Of a stretch of DNA of 64,000 nt, positions 43,269 to 52,625 are shown piece after piece. A model generated the notes under the pieces. It made no database searches. It saw only the letters and a program-made list of their open reading frames with translations, and was not told the origin of the DNA. Each line of letters begins with the position of its first letter. The stretch's first letter is position 1. The DNA lies in the NCBI RefSeq assembly GCF_900148505.1, contig NZ_FRXO01000003.1:186001-250000 (forward strand), written 5' to 3'. The position numbers and the translations under genes were made by a program. This DNA comes from Pseudoxanthobacter soli DSM 19599. GTDB taxonomy: Bacteria; Pseudomonadota; Alphaproteobacteria; Rhizobiales; Segnochrobactraceae.

Positions 43269-43300
43269 GCACGGCGAACGGGGCGGAGCGCGGCGGCGGC

Positions 43301-43927
43301 TCAGCCGATGTCGGCCGAGGTGATGCGCCTGACGCCGGCATCCTTCATCGCCGCCCAGGCGTTCGACAGCGAGCCCTGAACGTCGATCGCCCGGCAGGCA
43401 TCCTCGACCACCAGCGTCTCGAACCCGGCCGTGCGCGCGTCGAGCGCGGTCCACGCCACGCAGAAATCCGTGGCGAGCCCCGCCAGCACCACCCGCTCGA
43501 TGCCGCGCTCGCGCAGGTAGGAGGCGAGCCCCGTGGGGGTGACGCGGTCGGCGGCGTGGAAGGCGGAATAGGAATCCACCGCCTTGTGGTAGCCCTTGCG
43601 CAGCACGAGCTGGGCGCCGGGAATGTCGAGATCGTCGTGGAGCTCCGCGTCGCGCGTGCCCTGGACGCAATGGTCCGGCCAGAGCACCTGCTCGCCATAG
43701 GCCATGCGGATCACCTCGAACGGCTTGCGGCCGGGGTGCGACGAGGCGAACGACCAGTGGCCCGGCGGGTGCCAGTCCTGGGTCAGCACGATGTTGTCGA
43801 AGTGCCGGGCGATGCGGTTGACCACGGGCACCACCGCGTCGCCGTCCGCCACCGGCAGGTTGCCGCCGGGCATGAAGCCATATTGCAGGTCGACCCCGAT
43901 CAGCACGTCCTTCATTCCGAAACGCAT
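43301..43927 (-). CDS. pncA: Nicotinamidase/pyrazinamidase
   Basis: 208 residues of the isochorismatase-like fold. It deamidates nicotinamide to nicotinate in NAD salvage. The catalytic Asp is D13 (Gly-Val-Asp-Leu-Gln). The metal site is Gln-Asp-Trp-His-Pro-Pro-Gly-His. The catalytic Lys is in Leu-Arg-Lys-Gly, and the nucleophilic Cys in Ala-Thr-Asp-Phe-Cys-Val. ATG 43927 comes after AGGCGG; a second in-frame ATG is four codons on. Nicotinate phosphoribosyltransferase lies nearby at 45106, so both salvage steps are encoded here. Confidence 0.94.
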   Translation of the reverse strand: MRFGMKDVLIGVDLQYGFMPGGNLPVADGDAVVPVVNRIARHFDNIVLTQDWHPPGHWSFASSHPGRKPFEVIRMAYGEQVLWPDHCVQGTRDAELHDDLDIPGAQLVLRKGYHKAVDSYSAFHAADRVTPTGLASYLRERGIERVVLAGLATDFCVAWTALDARTAGFETLVVEDACRAIDVQGSLSNAWAAMKDAGVRRITSADIG

Positions 43928-43973
43928 CGTCCGCCTGCCTTTCCGTCTGCAAAACCTTGAGCCTGTCCTTGTC

Positions 43974-44062
43974 GTTCGGATCGGTTCGATCCGAACGGGA
44001 TAGGCTCGGAGCGCTTTCCGGCCGGATGGAATCATCCGATCGACCAGAAATCGCTCCAGATT
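43974..44062. repeat. Composite palindromic intergenic repeat, copy B
   Basis: GTTCGGATCG and CGATCCGAAC around a 3-nt loop (43974-43996) are followed by a second imperfect palindrome (about 44009-44056). In it, GGAGCG pairs with CGCTCC, and inside that CGGATG with CATCCG. The hairpin is flanked by CTTGTC and GGGATA, as is the copy at 60494. A degenerate piece of the second palindrome appears at 53297-53323. Confidence 0.75.
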
Positions 44063-44068
44063 CAAAAC

Positions 44069-44800
44069 CTACAGTCCGAAGAAATCCTTCGCATTGAAGG
44101 CATCCACCCACGAACGCTCGTCGGCGATGTGCGCGAACCAGACGAACTCGTAGTGCCACTCGTCACCATCCTGGATGACGCGGTCGAGCTGGCCGCCGGA
44201 CCGAAGGATCGCCAGGATCTCGTCGCGGGAAATCCCGACGGGCCGCCGCTCGCGATTGTTCTCGATCCGGTTCGGCAGCTCCGAATGATCGCGGGCCATG
44301 ACCATGCGGTCCTCGCCGCTGGCGATGCGGTGCAGGGCCACGCCGCGCATGCCGTACTGCAGGAAATTGCGCAGGCTGTAGACGTTCATCGGACCGACGA
44401 TCGCCATGCCGAGAACGCGGCCGCGCGCCAGGCCACCCCGGGCGCGCACTTCGATGAGGCGTTCCTGAAGCCGCCTGCCGCGGGCGTCCGGCAGCACGCA
44501 CGAGGCGTCGCATTCGGCGATGTAGCGCCGTTGCGCCGGCGCGAACCCGAGCTGCGCCGCAAGGCCTTCACCCTCGGCGGAGGGAAAGCGCACGCTGCTG
44601 TAGCCGACCAGGCGGCCACCCAGAAACGCGCCGAAGCACAGGCCGTCCTCGCCGAAGAGGTCGGCGATGTGGTCGTGATCGCGCGCCCGGTAGAGGTCGT
44701 CGCGGCCGATCTCCTCGTAGACGCGATTGTGCATCTCGAAGATCGGCTCGATGAACGTGCTGTCGAGCCGGCGGATGGTGATGTCGTCGGTGGATGTCAT
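44069..44800 (-). CDS. GNAT-like acetyltransferase family protein
   Basis: 243 residues. Residues 5-165 resemble a GNAT fold, with Gly-Tyr-Ser-Ser-Val-Arg-Phe-Pro in the central strand, a loop Asp-Ala-Arg-Gly-Arg-Arg-Leu-Gln in the acetyl-CoA position and Val-Tyr-Ser-Leu-Arg-Asn-Phe-Leu later. The C-terminal 70 residues are Trp/His-rich and unfamiliar. The frame is open upstream to 44944, but ATG 44800 fits the fold start. It lies between the nicotinamidase and nicotinate phosphoribosyltransferase genes, though a role in NAD metabolism is not implied by the sequence. Confidence 0.68.
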   Translation of the reverse strand: MTSTDDITIRRLDSTFIEPIFEMHNRVYEEIGRDDLYRARDHDHIADLFGEDGLCFGAFLGGRLVGYSSVRFPSAEGEGLAAQLGFAPAQRRYIAECDASCVLPDARGRRLQERLIEVRARGGLARGRVLGMAIVGPMNVYSLRNFLQYGMRGVALHRIASGEDRMVMARDHSELPNRIENNRERRPVGISRDEILAILRSGGQLDRVIQDGDEWHYEFVWFAHIADERSWVDAFNAKDFFGL

Positions 44801-45105
44801 GAGCGCGGCTCTTGAGGGGCGCGATTCTTCCGGAGGCGGGGCACATGTGGCGGGAGCGCGTCTCCCCGGCGGTGGAGGGAGGGCCACGGCGCCGCGGTTT
44901 CGTGCCAGGGCGCCACTATGGCGCAATTGCCGCCGATCCTCCAACCCGCAACGGACGGCCGGTTCGCTTCGGATGTGGGGAAGTCGGTCCGCCGCAAAGA
45001 TCGGCGGGAGCGAAGCGGGGATGGTGCGGCGGGCTTTCCGTGCGCGCCGGGCGCCGATATTCTGCCGCGACGAAAGACCTGCGGATCCGGGGACGGGAGA
45101 ACACC
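44801..45105. other. Divergent intergenic region
   Basis: 305 bp between the acetyltransferase (left) and nicotinate phosphoribosyltransferase (right) genes. It is G+C-rich, with no clear promoter, operator or gene that I can point to. Confidence 0.4.
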
Positions 45106-46458
45106 GTGCGATCGATCGAGACCGTGCCTTCGAAGGGCGCGAAGGCGAAGGAAGAGGTCATCGGCCCCGACACGCTGCCGGACGTCGATCCGGACGTGGC
45201 GCTTCGCACCGACGCCTATTTCCTCAAGACCCGCGCCGTCGTGGCCGCCCATGGCGACTGCCGCGTGACCTACGCGGTGTTCCTGCGCGCCGACTGCATC
45301 GCCGCGGTCGACCGGGCGATCGACCTCGTCACCGCACTCTATCCGCAGGATTGCGCCATTCCGCTGGAGATCCGCCGGGAGGTGCCGGAAGGCACGCTGC
45401 TGGTGTCCGGCCGGCCGATCATGACGATCACGGGCAGCATGGCGGCGCTGTCGCCCATCGAGACGCTGTTGTTGCAGCGGGTCGGCTTCGCCTGCGTATC
45501 GGCGCTCAACGCCTTCACCATGAACCTCGCCATGCCGCGCACGGCGTTCATCGCCATGGAGGCGCGCCACTGCACCGGCGACGACATGCATCTCGCCTGC
45601 GCCTATGGCGCGAGCGTCGGCGCGCGCACCGCGCGGCTGATGGGCGCGACCGGGTTCATCGGCACCTCGACGGCGATCGCCGCGCCGATGTTCGGCGCGA
45701 GCGAGGGGCTCGGCACCATGCCGCATGCCCTGATCGGCTACGCCAAGGCGCGCATTCTGGCGCGCGGCGGCGACCCGGCCCGCGAGAACGCCACGCTGGA
45801 AGCGACCCGGCTCTATGTCGAGACCTTCCCCGACGAGCCGACCTACACGGTGCTGGTCGACTACGAGGGCCGCGAGGTGACCGACGCGCTGGCGGTCTGC
45901 GCGTGGTTCTACGGCGAGGCCAAGCTGCACGAGCGCGGCAAGCAGCTTTCCTTCCGCATCGACACCCATGCCGGCCGCCACCTCGAGGGGCTGGACTGGA
46001 ACGAATCGGTGCGCACGCTGATGCGCTGGACCCACAAGGAGACGCCCGGCGAGATCCTCAAGCTGGCGCTGCAGGGCTTTGCCATCGACGACCTCGACGG
46101 ACTGAGCGCGGATGAAATCCGCGACAAGTGCCTGTTCGGCACCGGCGTCACGGCCGCGAGCATCGTGCGGTTCCGCAAGATGCTGGACGATCACGGCTAC
46201 AAGGCGCCGAAGGTGGTGGCTTCGTCGGGCTTCGACGTCCTGAAATGCCGCATCTTCGGCAATTTGGGCATTCCGATCGACGTGGTCGGCACCGGCAGCT
46301 TCCTGCCGGGCAAGATCGGCCGCGCGCAAGCGACCGCCGACATCGTGCGCTACGAGTTCCCGCTCGGAAACGGGCTCTACCAGCGCTTCGACCTCGTCAA
46401 GGTCGGCCGCGAGCACCTGCTCCTGTCCGACGCCGTCCCGCCCGCAACCGGGCCGTAG
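45106..46458 (+). CDS. pncB: Nicotinate phosphoribosyltransferase
   Basis: 450 residues, converting nicotinate and PRPP to nicotinate mononucleotide. Features are Leu-Arg-Thr-Asp-Ala-Tyr-Phe-Leu near the start, Ile-Glu-Thr-Leu-Leu-Leu-Gln (dimer/active-site helix) and Arg-Ile-Asp-Thr-His-Ala-Gly-Arg (around 285). Ala-Ser-Ser-Gly-Phe-Asp-Val and Gly-Thr-Gly-Ser-Phe-Leu form the late phosphate sites. The start is GTG 45106 with GGGAG before it; no in-frame ATG is suitable. It matches the longer NAPRT class. The neighbouring pncA completes the Preiss-Handler salvage from nicotinamide. Confidence 0.88.
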   Translation: MRSIETVPSKGAKAKEEVIGPDTLPDVDPDVALRTDAYFLKTRAVVAAHGDCRVTYAVFLRADCIAAVDRAIDLVTALYPQDCAIPLEIRREVPEGTLLVSGRPIMTITGSMAALSPIETLLLQRVGFACVSALNAFTMNLAMPRTAFIAMEARHCTGDDMHLACAYGASVGARTARLMGATGFIGTSTAIAAPMFGASEGLGTMPHALIGYAKARILARGGDPARENATLEATRLYVETFPDEPTYTVLVDYEGREVTDALAVCAWFYGEAKLHERGKQLSFRIDTHAGRHLEGLDWNESVRTLMRWTHKETPGEILKLALQGFAIDDLDGLSADEIRDKCLFGTGVTAASIVRFRKMLDDHGYKAPKVVASSGFDVLKCRIFGNLGIPIDVVGTGSFLPGKIGRAQATADIVRYEFPLGNGLYQRFDLVKVGREHLLLSDAVPPATGP

Positions 46459-46472
46459 ACGGCGGGCTTCCC

Positions 46473-47417
46473 TCACCCGGCCGCCAGCGACGCCCGCAGC
46501 ATTTCCAAGAACCGGTCGCGGGAGGCGTCGAACACCACGTCGACGGTCGCCGGGCGGCCGGTCGAGCCGAAATGGTCGATCAGCGTCGCCCCGGCGGACG
46601 GGCCGGCGGAGGTGTCGACGATCACCGCGTGGCGCCGCACGTCGGTCGCGACGGAGGGATCGAGCGCCACCGCCATGGCGATGGGATCGGGCAGGTCGAC
46701 ATGGTCGCGGCTGCTGATGCCGACCATGAAGCGGCGGAGCGCGCCGAGAATGTCGACGGCGAACCGGGCGCGGGGGGTGTCGATGGCCCGCAGCGCCGCA
46801 AGCTCGTCGGCATCGAACGCGGCCCGGCGCCGCGAGACGTCCCAGCCGACCATCGTCAGGTTCATGCCCGAGGAGAACACCACGGCGGCCGCTTCCGGAT
46901 CGACGAAGATGTTGAACTCGGCCGCCGGGGTGACGTTGCCGACGCCGTCGGCGACGCCGCCCATGACCACGCAGCGCGCGACCTTGCGGGCGATTTCCGG
47001 CGCGCGCAGCAGCGCGACGGCGATGTTGGTGAGCGGGCCGAGCGCCACCAGCGTGACCTCGCCCGGGTGGCGCAGCACCGTCTCGACGATGACATCCACC
47101 GCGCGGCCTTCCGCCACCGCCCGGCCGGACAGCGGCAGGCCGATATCGCCGAGGCCGTCGTGGCCATGCACCTCGGCCGCCATGGTGAGCGGCCGGATCA
47201 GCGGCCCGGTGCGGCCGAGATGGACGGGGACGGTCACGCCGCAGAGTTCGGCGGTGTAGAGCGCGTTCTGCGCGGCCTGTTCGGCGGTGCAGTTGCCGGC
47301 GACGATGGTCAGCGCCTCCACGCTGACGTCGGGCGCGGCGAAGGCCATCAGGAGGGCGATGGCGTCGTCGGAGGCGGTGTCGGTGTCGATCAGAAAGCGG
47401 CGCATGGTCGGCCTCAT
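46473..47417 (-). CDS. Inosine-uridine preferring nucleoside hydrolase
   Basis: 314 residues with the family motif Asp-Thr-Asp-Thr-Ala-Ser-Asp-Asp (about 11-18) that binds Ca and the ribose. A second Ca ligand region is Ala-Glu-Phe-Asn-Ile-Phe-Val-Asp-Pro-Glu-Ala (around 165). It cleaves the N-glycosidic bond of nucleosides to base and ribose. In this cluster it may release nicotinamide from nicotinamide riboside (inference), or serve purine and pyrimidine salvage. ATG 47417 and, four codons on, ATG 47405 (preceded by GAGG) are both possible. It converges with pncB over a 14-bp gap. Confidence 0.9.
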   Translation of the reverse strand: MRPTMRRFLIDTDTASDDAIALLMAFAAPDVSVEALTIVAGNCTAEQAAQNALYTAELCGVTVPVHLGRTGPLIRPLTMAAEVHGHDGLGDIGLPLSGRAVAEGRAVDVIVETVLRHPGEVTLVALGPLTNIAVALLRAPEIARKVARCVVMGGVADGVGNVTPAAEFNIFVDPEAAAVVFSSGMNLTMVGWDVSRRRAAFDADELAALRAIDTPRARFAVDILGALRRFMVGISSRDHVDLPDPIAMAVALDPSVATDVRRHAVIVDTSAGPSAGATLIDHFGSTGRPATVDVVFDASRDRFLEMLRASLAAG

Positions 47418-47570
47418 GGGCGGGCTCTCGGCCGGGCCCGGCAGACCGGACCGCGACAACGTGATATGTCGCCCGCTATACAGCATGCGCCCGGCCCATG
47501 CAGAGCTTTCACGCCAGAACGGCCGGAAGGGCGCGCGGCCCGCGACGGACCCGGTTCCAGGAGAACGACG

Positions 47571-48908
47571 ATGACCCACGAACTCGCCCGGCTCGGCCAG
47601 GCCGCCGAACTCGCCGCCTATGCCGAGGCCCGCGGCCCCATCACCATCGGCCTTGCGGGCGCGGGCCAGATGGGCACCGACATCGTGGTTCAGGTGGCGC
47701 TGATGACCGGCGTGCGCATCGGCGCGATCTGCGAGCGGATGCCGCAGAACGCCGTCGATGCCGTGCTGATGGCCGGCCACGACCGCGCGGCGGCCGTTTC
47801 CGCCGACACCGCCGCCGCCGTCGACCGGGCGATCGAGGCGGGCGCCATCGCCATCACCGGCGACTATCGGGCGATGTGCGAATCGGGCCGCATCGATGTC
47901 GTGATCGACGCGACCGGCAACCCCAATGCCGGCACAGAGGTGGCGCTCGCCGCCATGGCCCACGGCAAGCACGTCGTGATGCTGAACGTCGAGGCCGACA
48001 TCACCATCGGCCGCTTCCTGAAGGCGGAAGCCCGCAAGGCGGGCGTGGTCTATACCGGCGCCGCCGGCGACGAACCGGCCGCCGCGCTCGAGGTGATCGC
48101 GTTCGCCCAGTCCCTCGGCTTCGAGATCGTCGCCGCCGGCAAGGGCAAGAACAACCCGCTGAACTTCGCCGCCGTTCCGGCCGACTACGCCGAGGAGGCC
48201 GCCCGCCGCAACATGAACGCGCGGATGCTGGTGGAGTTCGTCGACGGCACCAAGACCATGGTGGAGATGGTGGCGATCGCCAACGCCACGGGCCTCGTGC
48301 CGGACGTTCCGGGCATGCACGGCCCGGCGGCCACGCGGGAAGAACTCGCCCAGGTGCTATGCACCCGCGAGGACGGCGGCGTGCTGTCGCGCTCGGGCGT
48401 GGTCGACTACACCATCGGCAAGGGCGTGGCGCCGGGCGTGTTCTGCATCGTCAAGCCGCGCCATCCCCGCGTGCTGGAGCGGATGATCGACCTCAAGGTC
48501 GGCCCCGGCCCGTGCTTCTCGATCTTCCGGCCCTATCACCTGACGAGCCTGGAGACGCCGCTCTCGGCCGTCCGCGCCGTGATCCACCGCCGGCCGGACA
48601 TGGAGCCGCTCGACCGCCCGGTGGCCGAATGCGCCGCGCTGGCGAAGCGCGACCTCGCGCCCGGCGAAACGCTCGGCAAGATCGGCGAGATCGACTATCG
48701 CGGCTTCTCCATGACGTGGTCCGACGCGCGCGAGGCCAACGCGGTGCCGATCGGCCTCGCCGAGCGGGCGAAGGTGCTGAAGCCGGTCAAGGCCGGCGAA
48801 CGGCTCACCTACGACAACTGCGCCGTGGACGAGGACCTCGCCGTGACCCGCATCCGCCGCCGGCTCGACCAGCAGGACGCCCAGTTCGTGGAAGGGCTGA
48901 TGGCCTGA
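47571..48908 (+). CDS. Homoserine dehydrogenase-like oxidoreductase with SAF domain
   Basis: 445 residues. An N-terminal Rossmann fold (Gly-Leu-Ala-Gly-Ala-Gly-Gln-Met-Gly at about 27-35) resembles homoserine dehydrogenase. A middle catalytic domain follows. A C-terminal SAF-type domain (about 350-430) has Leu-Ala-Pro-Gly-Glu-Thr-Leu and Val-Lys-Ala-Gly-Glu-Arg-Leu. Such fusions are often annotated as FlgA-like or as oxidoreductases of sugar-acid catabolism, for instance in erythritol- or apiose-type pathways. I do not know the substrate here. AGGAGA precedes ATG 47571. The gene stands alone between nucleoside hydrolase and yggS. Confidence 0.78.
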   Translation: MTHELARLGQAAELAAYAEARGPITIGLAGAGQMGTDIVVQVALMTGVRIGAICERMPQNAVDAVLMAGHDRAAAVSADTAAAVDRAIEAGAIAITGDYRAMCESGRIDVVIDATGNPNAGTEVALAAMAHGKHVVMLNVEADITIGRFLKAEARKAGVVYTGAAGDEPAAALEVIAFAQSLGFEIVAAGKGKNNPLNFAAVPADYAEEAARRNMNARMLVEFVDGTKTMVEMVAIANATGLVPDVPGMHGPAATREELAQVLCTREDGGVLSRSGVVDYTIGKGVAPGVFCIVKPRHPRVLERMIDLKVGPGPCFSIFRPYHLTSLETPLSAVRAVIHRRPDMEPLDRPVAECAALAKRDLAPGETLGKIGEIDYRGFSMTWSDAREANAVPIGLAERAKVLKPVKAGERLTYDNCAVDEDLAVTRIRRRLDQQDAQFVEGLMA

Positions 48909-48912
48909 GGCA

Positions 48913-49626
48913 TCAGGCCCCGGCGGGCGGATAGGACCGCCCGCCGAACAGCGCGCTGCCGACGCGCACATGGGTGGCGCCAAAGTTGATGGCCGTCTCG
49001 AAATCGGCCGACATGCCGATGGAAAGAAGCGGCGCGCCGGCTTCCTCCGAAAGCTTGCGCAGCAGCGCGAAATGCGGCCCCGGCGGTTCGTCGGCCGGGG
49101 GGATCGCCATCAGCCCGGCGATGGCGAGGCCGAACGTCTCGCGGCAGCGGGCGACGAAGGCGACCGCCTCACGGGGGGCGATGCCGGCCTTCTGCGGCTC
49201 CTCGCCGGTGTTGACCTGAACGAACAGCCGCGGCATCCGGCCCGCCCGCGCCGCCTCCTCGGCGACGGCCGCCGCGATCTTCTCGCGGTCGATGGTATGG
49301 ATCGCGTCGAACAGCGCCACCGCCTCGCGGGCCTTGTTGGATTGCAGCGGTCCGATCAGGTGAAGTTCGAGGTCCGGATGCGCCGCCTTCAGCGCCGGGA
49401 ACTTCGCTTTCGCCTCCTGCACCCGGTTCTCGCCGTAAACCCGCTGGCCGGCGGCGATCAGCGGCTCGACAGCCTCGGCAGGGAAGGTCTTGGAGACCGC
49501 GATCAGCGTCACCGACCCTTCCGGCCGCCCGGCCGTGCGTTCGGCGCGCGCGATGCGCCGGCGGATGTCGTCGAGCCGCGCCGCCGCTTCGCCGGCGAAG
49601 GAAGGGGCGTTTTCGAGATCCGTCAT
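48913..49626 (-). CDS. YggS/PLPBP family pyridoxal phosphate homeostasis protein
   Basis: 237 residues, a TIM-barrel PLP carrier without known catalysis. The PLP lysine is in Ala-Val-Ser-Lys-Thr-Phe (about residue 46). Tyr-Gly-Glu-Asn-Arg-Val-Gln-Glu-Ala, His-Leu-Ile-Gly-Pro-Leu-Gln-Ser-Asn-Lys, and Ser-Ile-Gly-Met-Ser-Ala-Asp near the end are diagnostic. ATG 49626 begins the family N-terminus; the frame upstream to 49962 has no coding character. It converges with the SAF oxidoreductase gene (4-bp gap) and diverges from leuS. Confidence 0.93.
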   Translation of the reverse strand: MTDLENAPSFAGEAAARLDDIRRRIARAERTAGRPEGSVTLIAVSKTFPAEAVEPLIAAGQRVYGENRVQEAKAKFPALKAAHPDLELHLIGPLQSNKAREAVALFDAIHTIDREKIAAAVAEEAARAGRMPRLFVQVNTGEEPQKAGIAPREAVAFVARCRETFGLAIAGLMAIPPADEPPGPHFALLRKLSEEAGAPLLSIGMSADFETAINFGATHVRVGSALFGGRSYPPAGA

Positions 49627-50024
49627 GGTCGTTTCAGGCTCCTGGGCGGGGTGTCCGGCCGCGATGGGGCGCGCGCCGTGCCGCGGCACAGTGCGCGCGA
49701 GTTGACCCGCGGGGGGATTTCTGGTGACAGTCCGCCTCCGATGCAAGATGCTTCCGGGCCGCAAGGCGCTTTGGCAGGCTTCCGCCTGGCCGAAGCGCGT
49801 CCGCATCCCGGGCCGCCGCTTGCAGACCTGATCGTTGCGGTCGCGAGCCGCGCGGCCGGATGTCATCCGTGGACGTCCGCCCACCCGGCCCGCAGACCGC
49901 GGTTCCGCCACGCGCCGCCGCCCGCCCTCCCGGTTTGCGGTGCCGCACGCCGATGATGCCACCCGCGATCCCGTTCCGGCACCCCCGCCGGCGGGCCTCC
50001 GCGCCGACCCGGACCGATGCCGAC
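49627..50024. other. Divergent intergenic region before leuS
   Basis: 398 bp, G+C-rich, without a recognisable gene. It must contain the promoters of yggS and leuS, but I see no strong -35/-10 pair and no T-box or other attenuator upstream of leuS. Confidence 0.4.
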
Positions 50025-52625
50025 ATGACGACGGAGCGCTACAACGCCCGCGAAGCCGAACGCCGCTGGCAGGCCGCTTGGGCCGACCAGGCCGTTTTCA
50101 ACACGAAGAACGGCGACCCGCGGCCGCACTATTACGTGCTGGAGATGTTCCCGTATCCTTCCGGGCGCATCCACATGGGCCACGTGCGCAACTACACCAT
50201 GGGCGACGTGGTGGCGCGCTACAAGCGCGCCCGCGGCTTCAACGTGCTCCATCCGATGGGCTGGGATGCGTTCGGCATGCCGGCCGAAAACGCCGCGATG
50301 CAGAACAAGGTCCATCCGAAGGCGTGGACCTACGAGAACATCGCCACCATGCGCGGCCAGCTCCAGTCCATGGGGCTGTCGCTCGACTGGTCGCGTGAGT
50401 TCGCGACCTGCGACGTGGCCTATTATCAGCGCCAGCAGGCGCTGTTCCTGGACTTCCTGGACGCGAACCTCGCCTATCGCCGCACCTCCAAGGTGAACTG
50501 GGATCCGGTCGACATGACCGTGCTCGCCAACGAGCAGGTGATCGACGGCCGCGGCTGGCGCTCGGGCGCGCTCGTCGAGCAGCGCGAGCTGACCCAGTGG
50601 TTCCTGCGCATCACCGACTTCTCCGAGGACCTGCTGACCGCCCTCGACCGGCTCGACCGCTGGCCGGAGAAAGTGCGGCTGATGCAGAAGAACTGGATCG
50701 GCCGCTCCGAGGGCCTGCGCGTGCGCTTCGCCTTCGAGGGTGGCGCCGCGCCGGACGGCTCGCGCAGCGTCGAGGTCTTCACCACCCGGCCGGACACGCT
50801 GTTCGGTGCGAGCTTCCTCGGGCTGTCGGCCGACCATCCGGTGGCGAAGGCCGCGGCCGAGAACGACCCGGCGCTGGCCGAGTTCCTGGCCGAGTGCCGC
50901 AAGATGGGCACCAGCACCGCCGCCATCGAGACCGCCGAGAAGAAGGGCTGGGACACCGGCCTCAAGGTCGCCCACCCGTTCATCCCGGGTCGGACGCTGC
51001 CGGTCTATGTCGCGAACTTCATCCTGATGGAGTACGGCACCGGCGCCATCTTCGGCTGCCCGGCCCACGACCAGCGCGACCTCGACTTCGCCCGCAAATA
51101 CGGCCTGCCGGTGCTGCCGGTGGTCCGTGCCGAGGGTGAAACCGGGGAGGTGACGGTCGGCACCGAGGCGCTCGTCGGCGACGGCCGCCTGTTCAATTCC
51201 GGCTTCCTCGACGGCCTAACGGTCGCCGAAGCCAAGGAGGCCGTGGCCGCCCGGCTGGAGGCGACCGAGCTCGACGGCGCGCCGCAGGGCGCGCGGCAGG
51301 TGAACTATCGCCTGCGCGACTGGGGCATCTCGCGCCAGCGCTACTGGGGCTGCCCGATCCCGGTGATCCACTGCGAGGCGTGCGGCGTCGTGCCGGTACC
51401 GAAGGCGGACCTGCCGGTGAAGCTGCCGGACGATGTCGAATTCGACAGCCCCGGCAACCCGCTCGACCGGCATCCGACGTGGAAGCACGTCGCCTGCCCG
51501 TGCTGCAGCGCTCCGGCGCGGCGCGAAACCGACACCATGGACACCTTCGTCGATTCGTCCTGGTACTTCGTCCGCTTCACCGCGCCCGACGCCGATACCC
51601 CGACCGACCCGGCGGCGGCCGATGCGTGGCTGCCGGTCGACCAATATATCGGCGGCATCGAGCACGCGATCCTGCACCTGCTCTATTCGCGCTTCTTCGT
51701 GCGCGCGATGCACAGGACCGGCCACATCGGCATCGACGAGCCGTTCGCCGGCCTGTTCACCCAGGGCATGGTGGTCCACGAGACCTACAAGGACGCCGAG
51801 GGCATGTGGATCTCGCCCTCGGAGGTGATCATCCTCGAGGAGGACGGCGGGCGCCGCGCGGTGCACGCCACCACCGGGGTGCCGATCGAGATCGGCTCCA
51901 TCGAGAAGATGTCGAAGTCGAAGAAGAACGTCGTCGACCCGTCCGACATCATCACGAGCTGGGGCGCCGACACCGCACGCTGGTTCGTCCTGTCGGATTC
52001 CCCGCCCGAGCGCGACGTGATCTGGACCGAGGACGGCGTGCAGGGCGCCCACCGCTTCGTGCAGCGCGTCTGGCGGCTCGTGACCGAGAACGCGGCGGAC
52101 CTGCCGCCGGCCGGCACCGATCCGGCGGCCTCCGGCGCCGCGGGCGCGGAGATCCGCAAGGCGGCGCACCGCACCCTGGCGGCGGTCGAGACGGATATCG
52201 AGAGCCTCGCCTTCAACCGCGCGGTGGCGCGGCTCTACGAACTCGTCAACGTGCTCGCCAAGGCCGCCCAGACGGACGGCACCGGGGCGGCGCTGCGCGA
52301 GGGGCTGGAAATCCTCGTGCGGCTGATCGCGCCGATGATGCCGCATCTCGCCGAGGAATGCTGGAACGCGCTGGGGCACGACCGCCTGGTCGCGCTGGAG
52401 CCGTGGCCGGTGTTCGATCCGGCGCTGATCGTGGAGAACACCGTCGTGCTGCCGATCCAGGTGAACGGCAAGCGCCGCGGCGAGATCGCCGTCGACCGCG
52501 ACGCGCCGGCGGCGGAGATCGAGAAGGCGGTGCTGGCGCTCGAGGACGTCACCCGCTATCTGGAAGGACGGCCCGCCAAGAAGGTGATCGTGGTTCCGCA
52601 AAGGATCGTCAATGTCGTCGGCTGA
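50025..52625 (+). CDS. leuS: Leucyl-tRNA synthetase
   Basis: 866 residues, the full bacterial length. The HIGH motif is His-Met-Gly-His (50-53), the KMSKS motif starts at K628 (Lys-Met-Ser-Lys-Ser), and the CP1 editing domain lies between (about 225-415, with Thr-Thr-Arg-Pro-Asp-Thr). A Cys-X2-Cys/Cys-X2-Cys zinc-like pair lies near 450 and 490. It attaches leucine to tRNA-Leu. ATG 50025 opens with the known N-terminus (Tyr-Asn-Ala-Arg-Glu-Ala-Glu). Its end overlaps lptE by 14 bp, so the genes are cotranscribed. Confidence 0.97.
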   Translation: MTTERYNAREAERRWQAAWADQAVFNTKNGDPRPHYYVLEMFPYPSGRIHMGHVRNYTMGDVVARYKRARGFNVLHPMGWDAFGMPAENAAMQNKVHPKAWTYENIATMRGQLQSMGLSLDWSREFATCDVAYYQRQQALFLDFLDANLAYRRTSKVNWDPVDMTVLANEQVIDGRGWRSGALVEQRELTQWFLRITDFSEDLLTALDRLDRWPEKVRLMQKNWIGRSEGLRVRFAFEGGAAPDGSRSVEVFTTRPDTLFGASFLGLSADHPVAKAAAENDPALAEFLAECRKMGTSTAAIETAEKKGWDTGLKVAHPFIPGRTLPVYVANFILMEYGTGAIFGCPAHDQRDLDFARKYGLPVLPVVRAEGETGEVTVGTEALVGDGRLFNSGFLDGLTVAEAKEAVAARLEATELDGAPQGARQVNYRLRDWGISRQRYWGCPIPVIHCEACGVVPVPKADLPVKLPDDVEFDSPGNPLDRHPTWKHVACPCCSAPARRETDTMDTFVDSSWYFVRFTAPDADTPTDPAAADAWLPVDQYIGGIEHAILHLLYSRFFVRAMHRTGHIGIDEPFAGLFTQGMVVHETYKDAEGMWISPSEVIILEEDGGRRAVHATTGVPIEIGSIEKMSKSKKNVVDPSDIITSWGADTARWFVLSDSPPERDVIWTEDGVQGAHRFVQRVWRLVTENAADLPPAGTDPAASGAAGAEIRKAAHRTLAAVETDIESLAFNRAVARLYELVNVLAKAAQTDGTGAALREGLEILVRLIAPMMPHLAEECWNALGHDRLVALEPWPVFDPALIVENTVVLPIQVNGKRRGEIAVDRDAPAAEIEKAVLALEDVTRYLEGRPAKKVIVVPQRIVNVVG

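Noticed and set aside
43269-43300. Terminator between the convergent EamA and pncA genes
   Set aside because: The 32 bp contain a GC-rich string but no stem with a T run on either side.
46473-48320. 615-codon minus-strand frame containing the nucleoside hydrolase
   Set aside because: Only the part after 47417 matches the hydrolase. The upstream part is the antisense of the SAF oxidoreductase gene.
49860-50024. 55-codon extension of leuS
   Set aside because: It is Arg/Pro-rich, unlike synthetase N-termini, whereas ATG 50025 starts at the conserved beginning.
49627-50024. Possible T-box or leader peptide upstream of leuS
   Set aside because: No Leu-rich short frame and no T-box-like sequence could be found; alphaproteobacterial leuS genes are not known for it.
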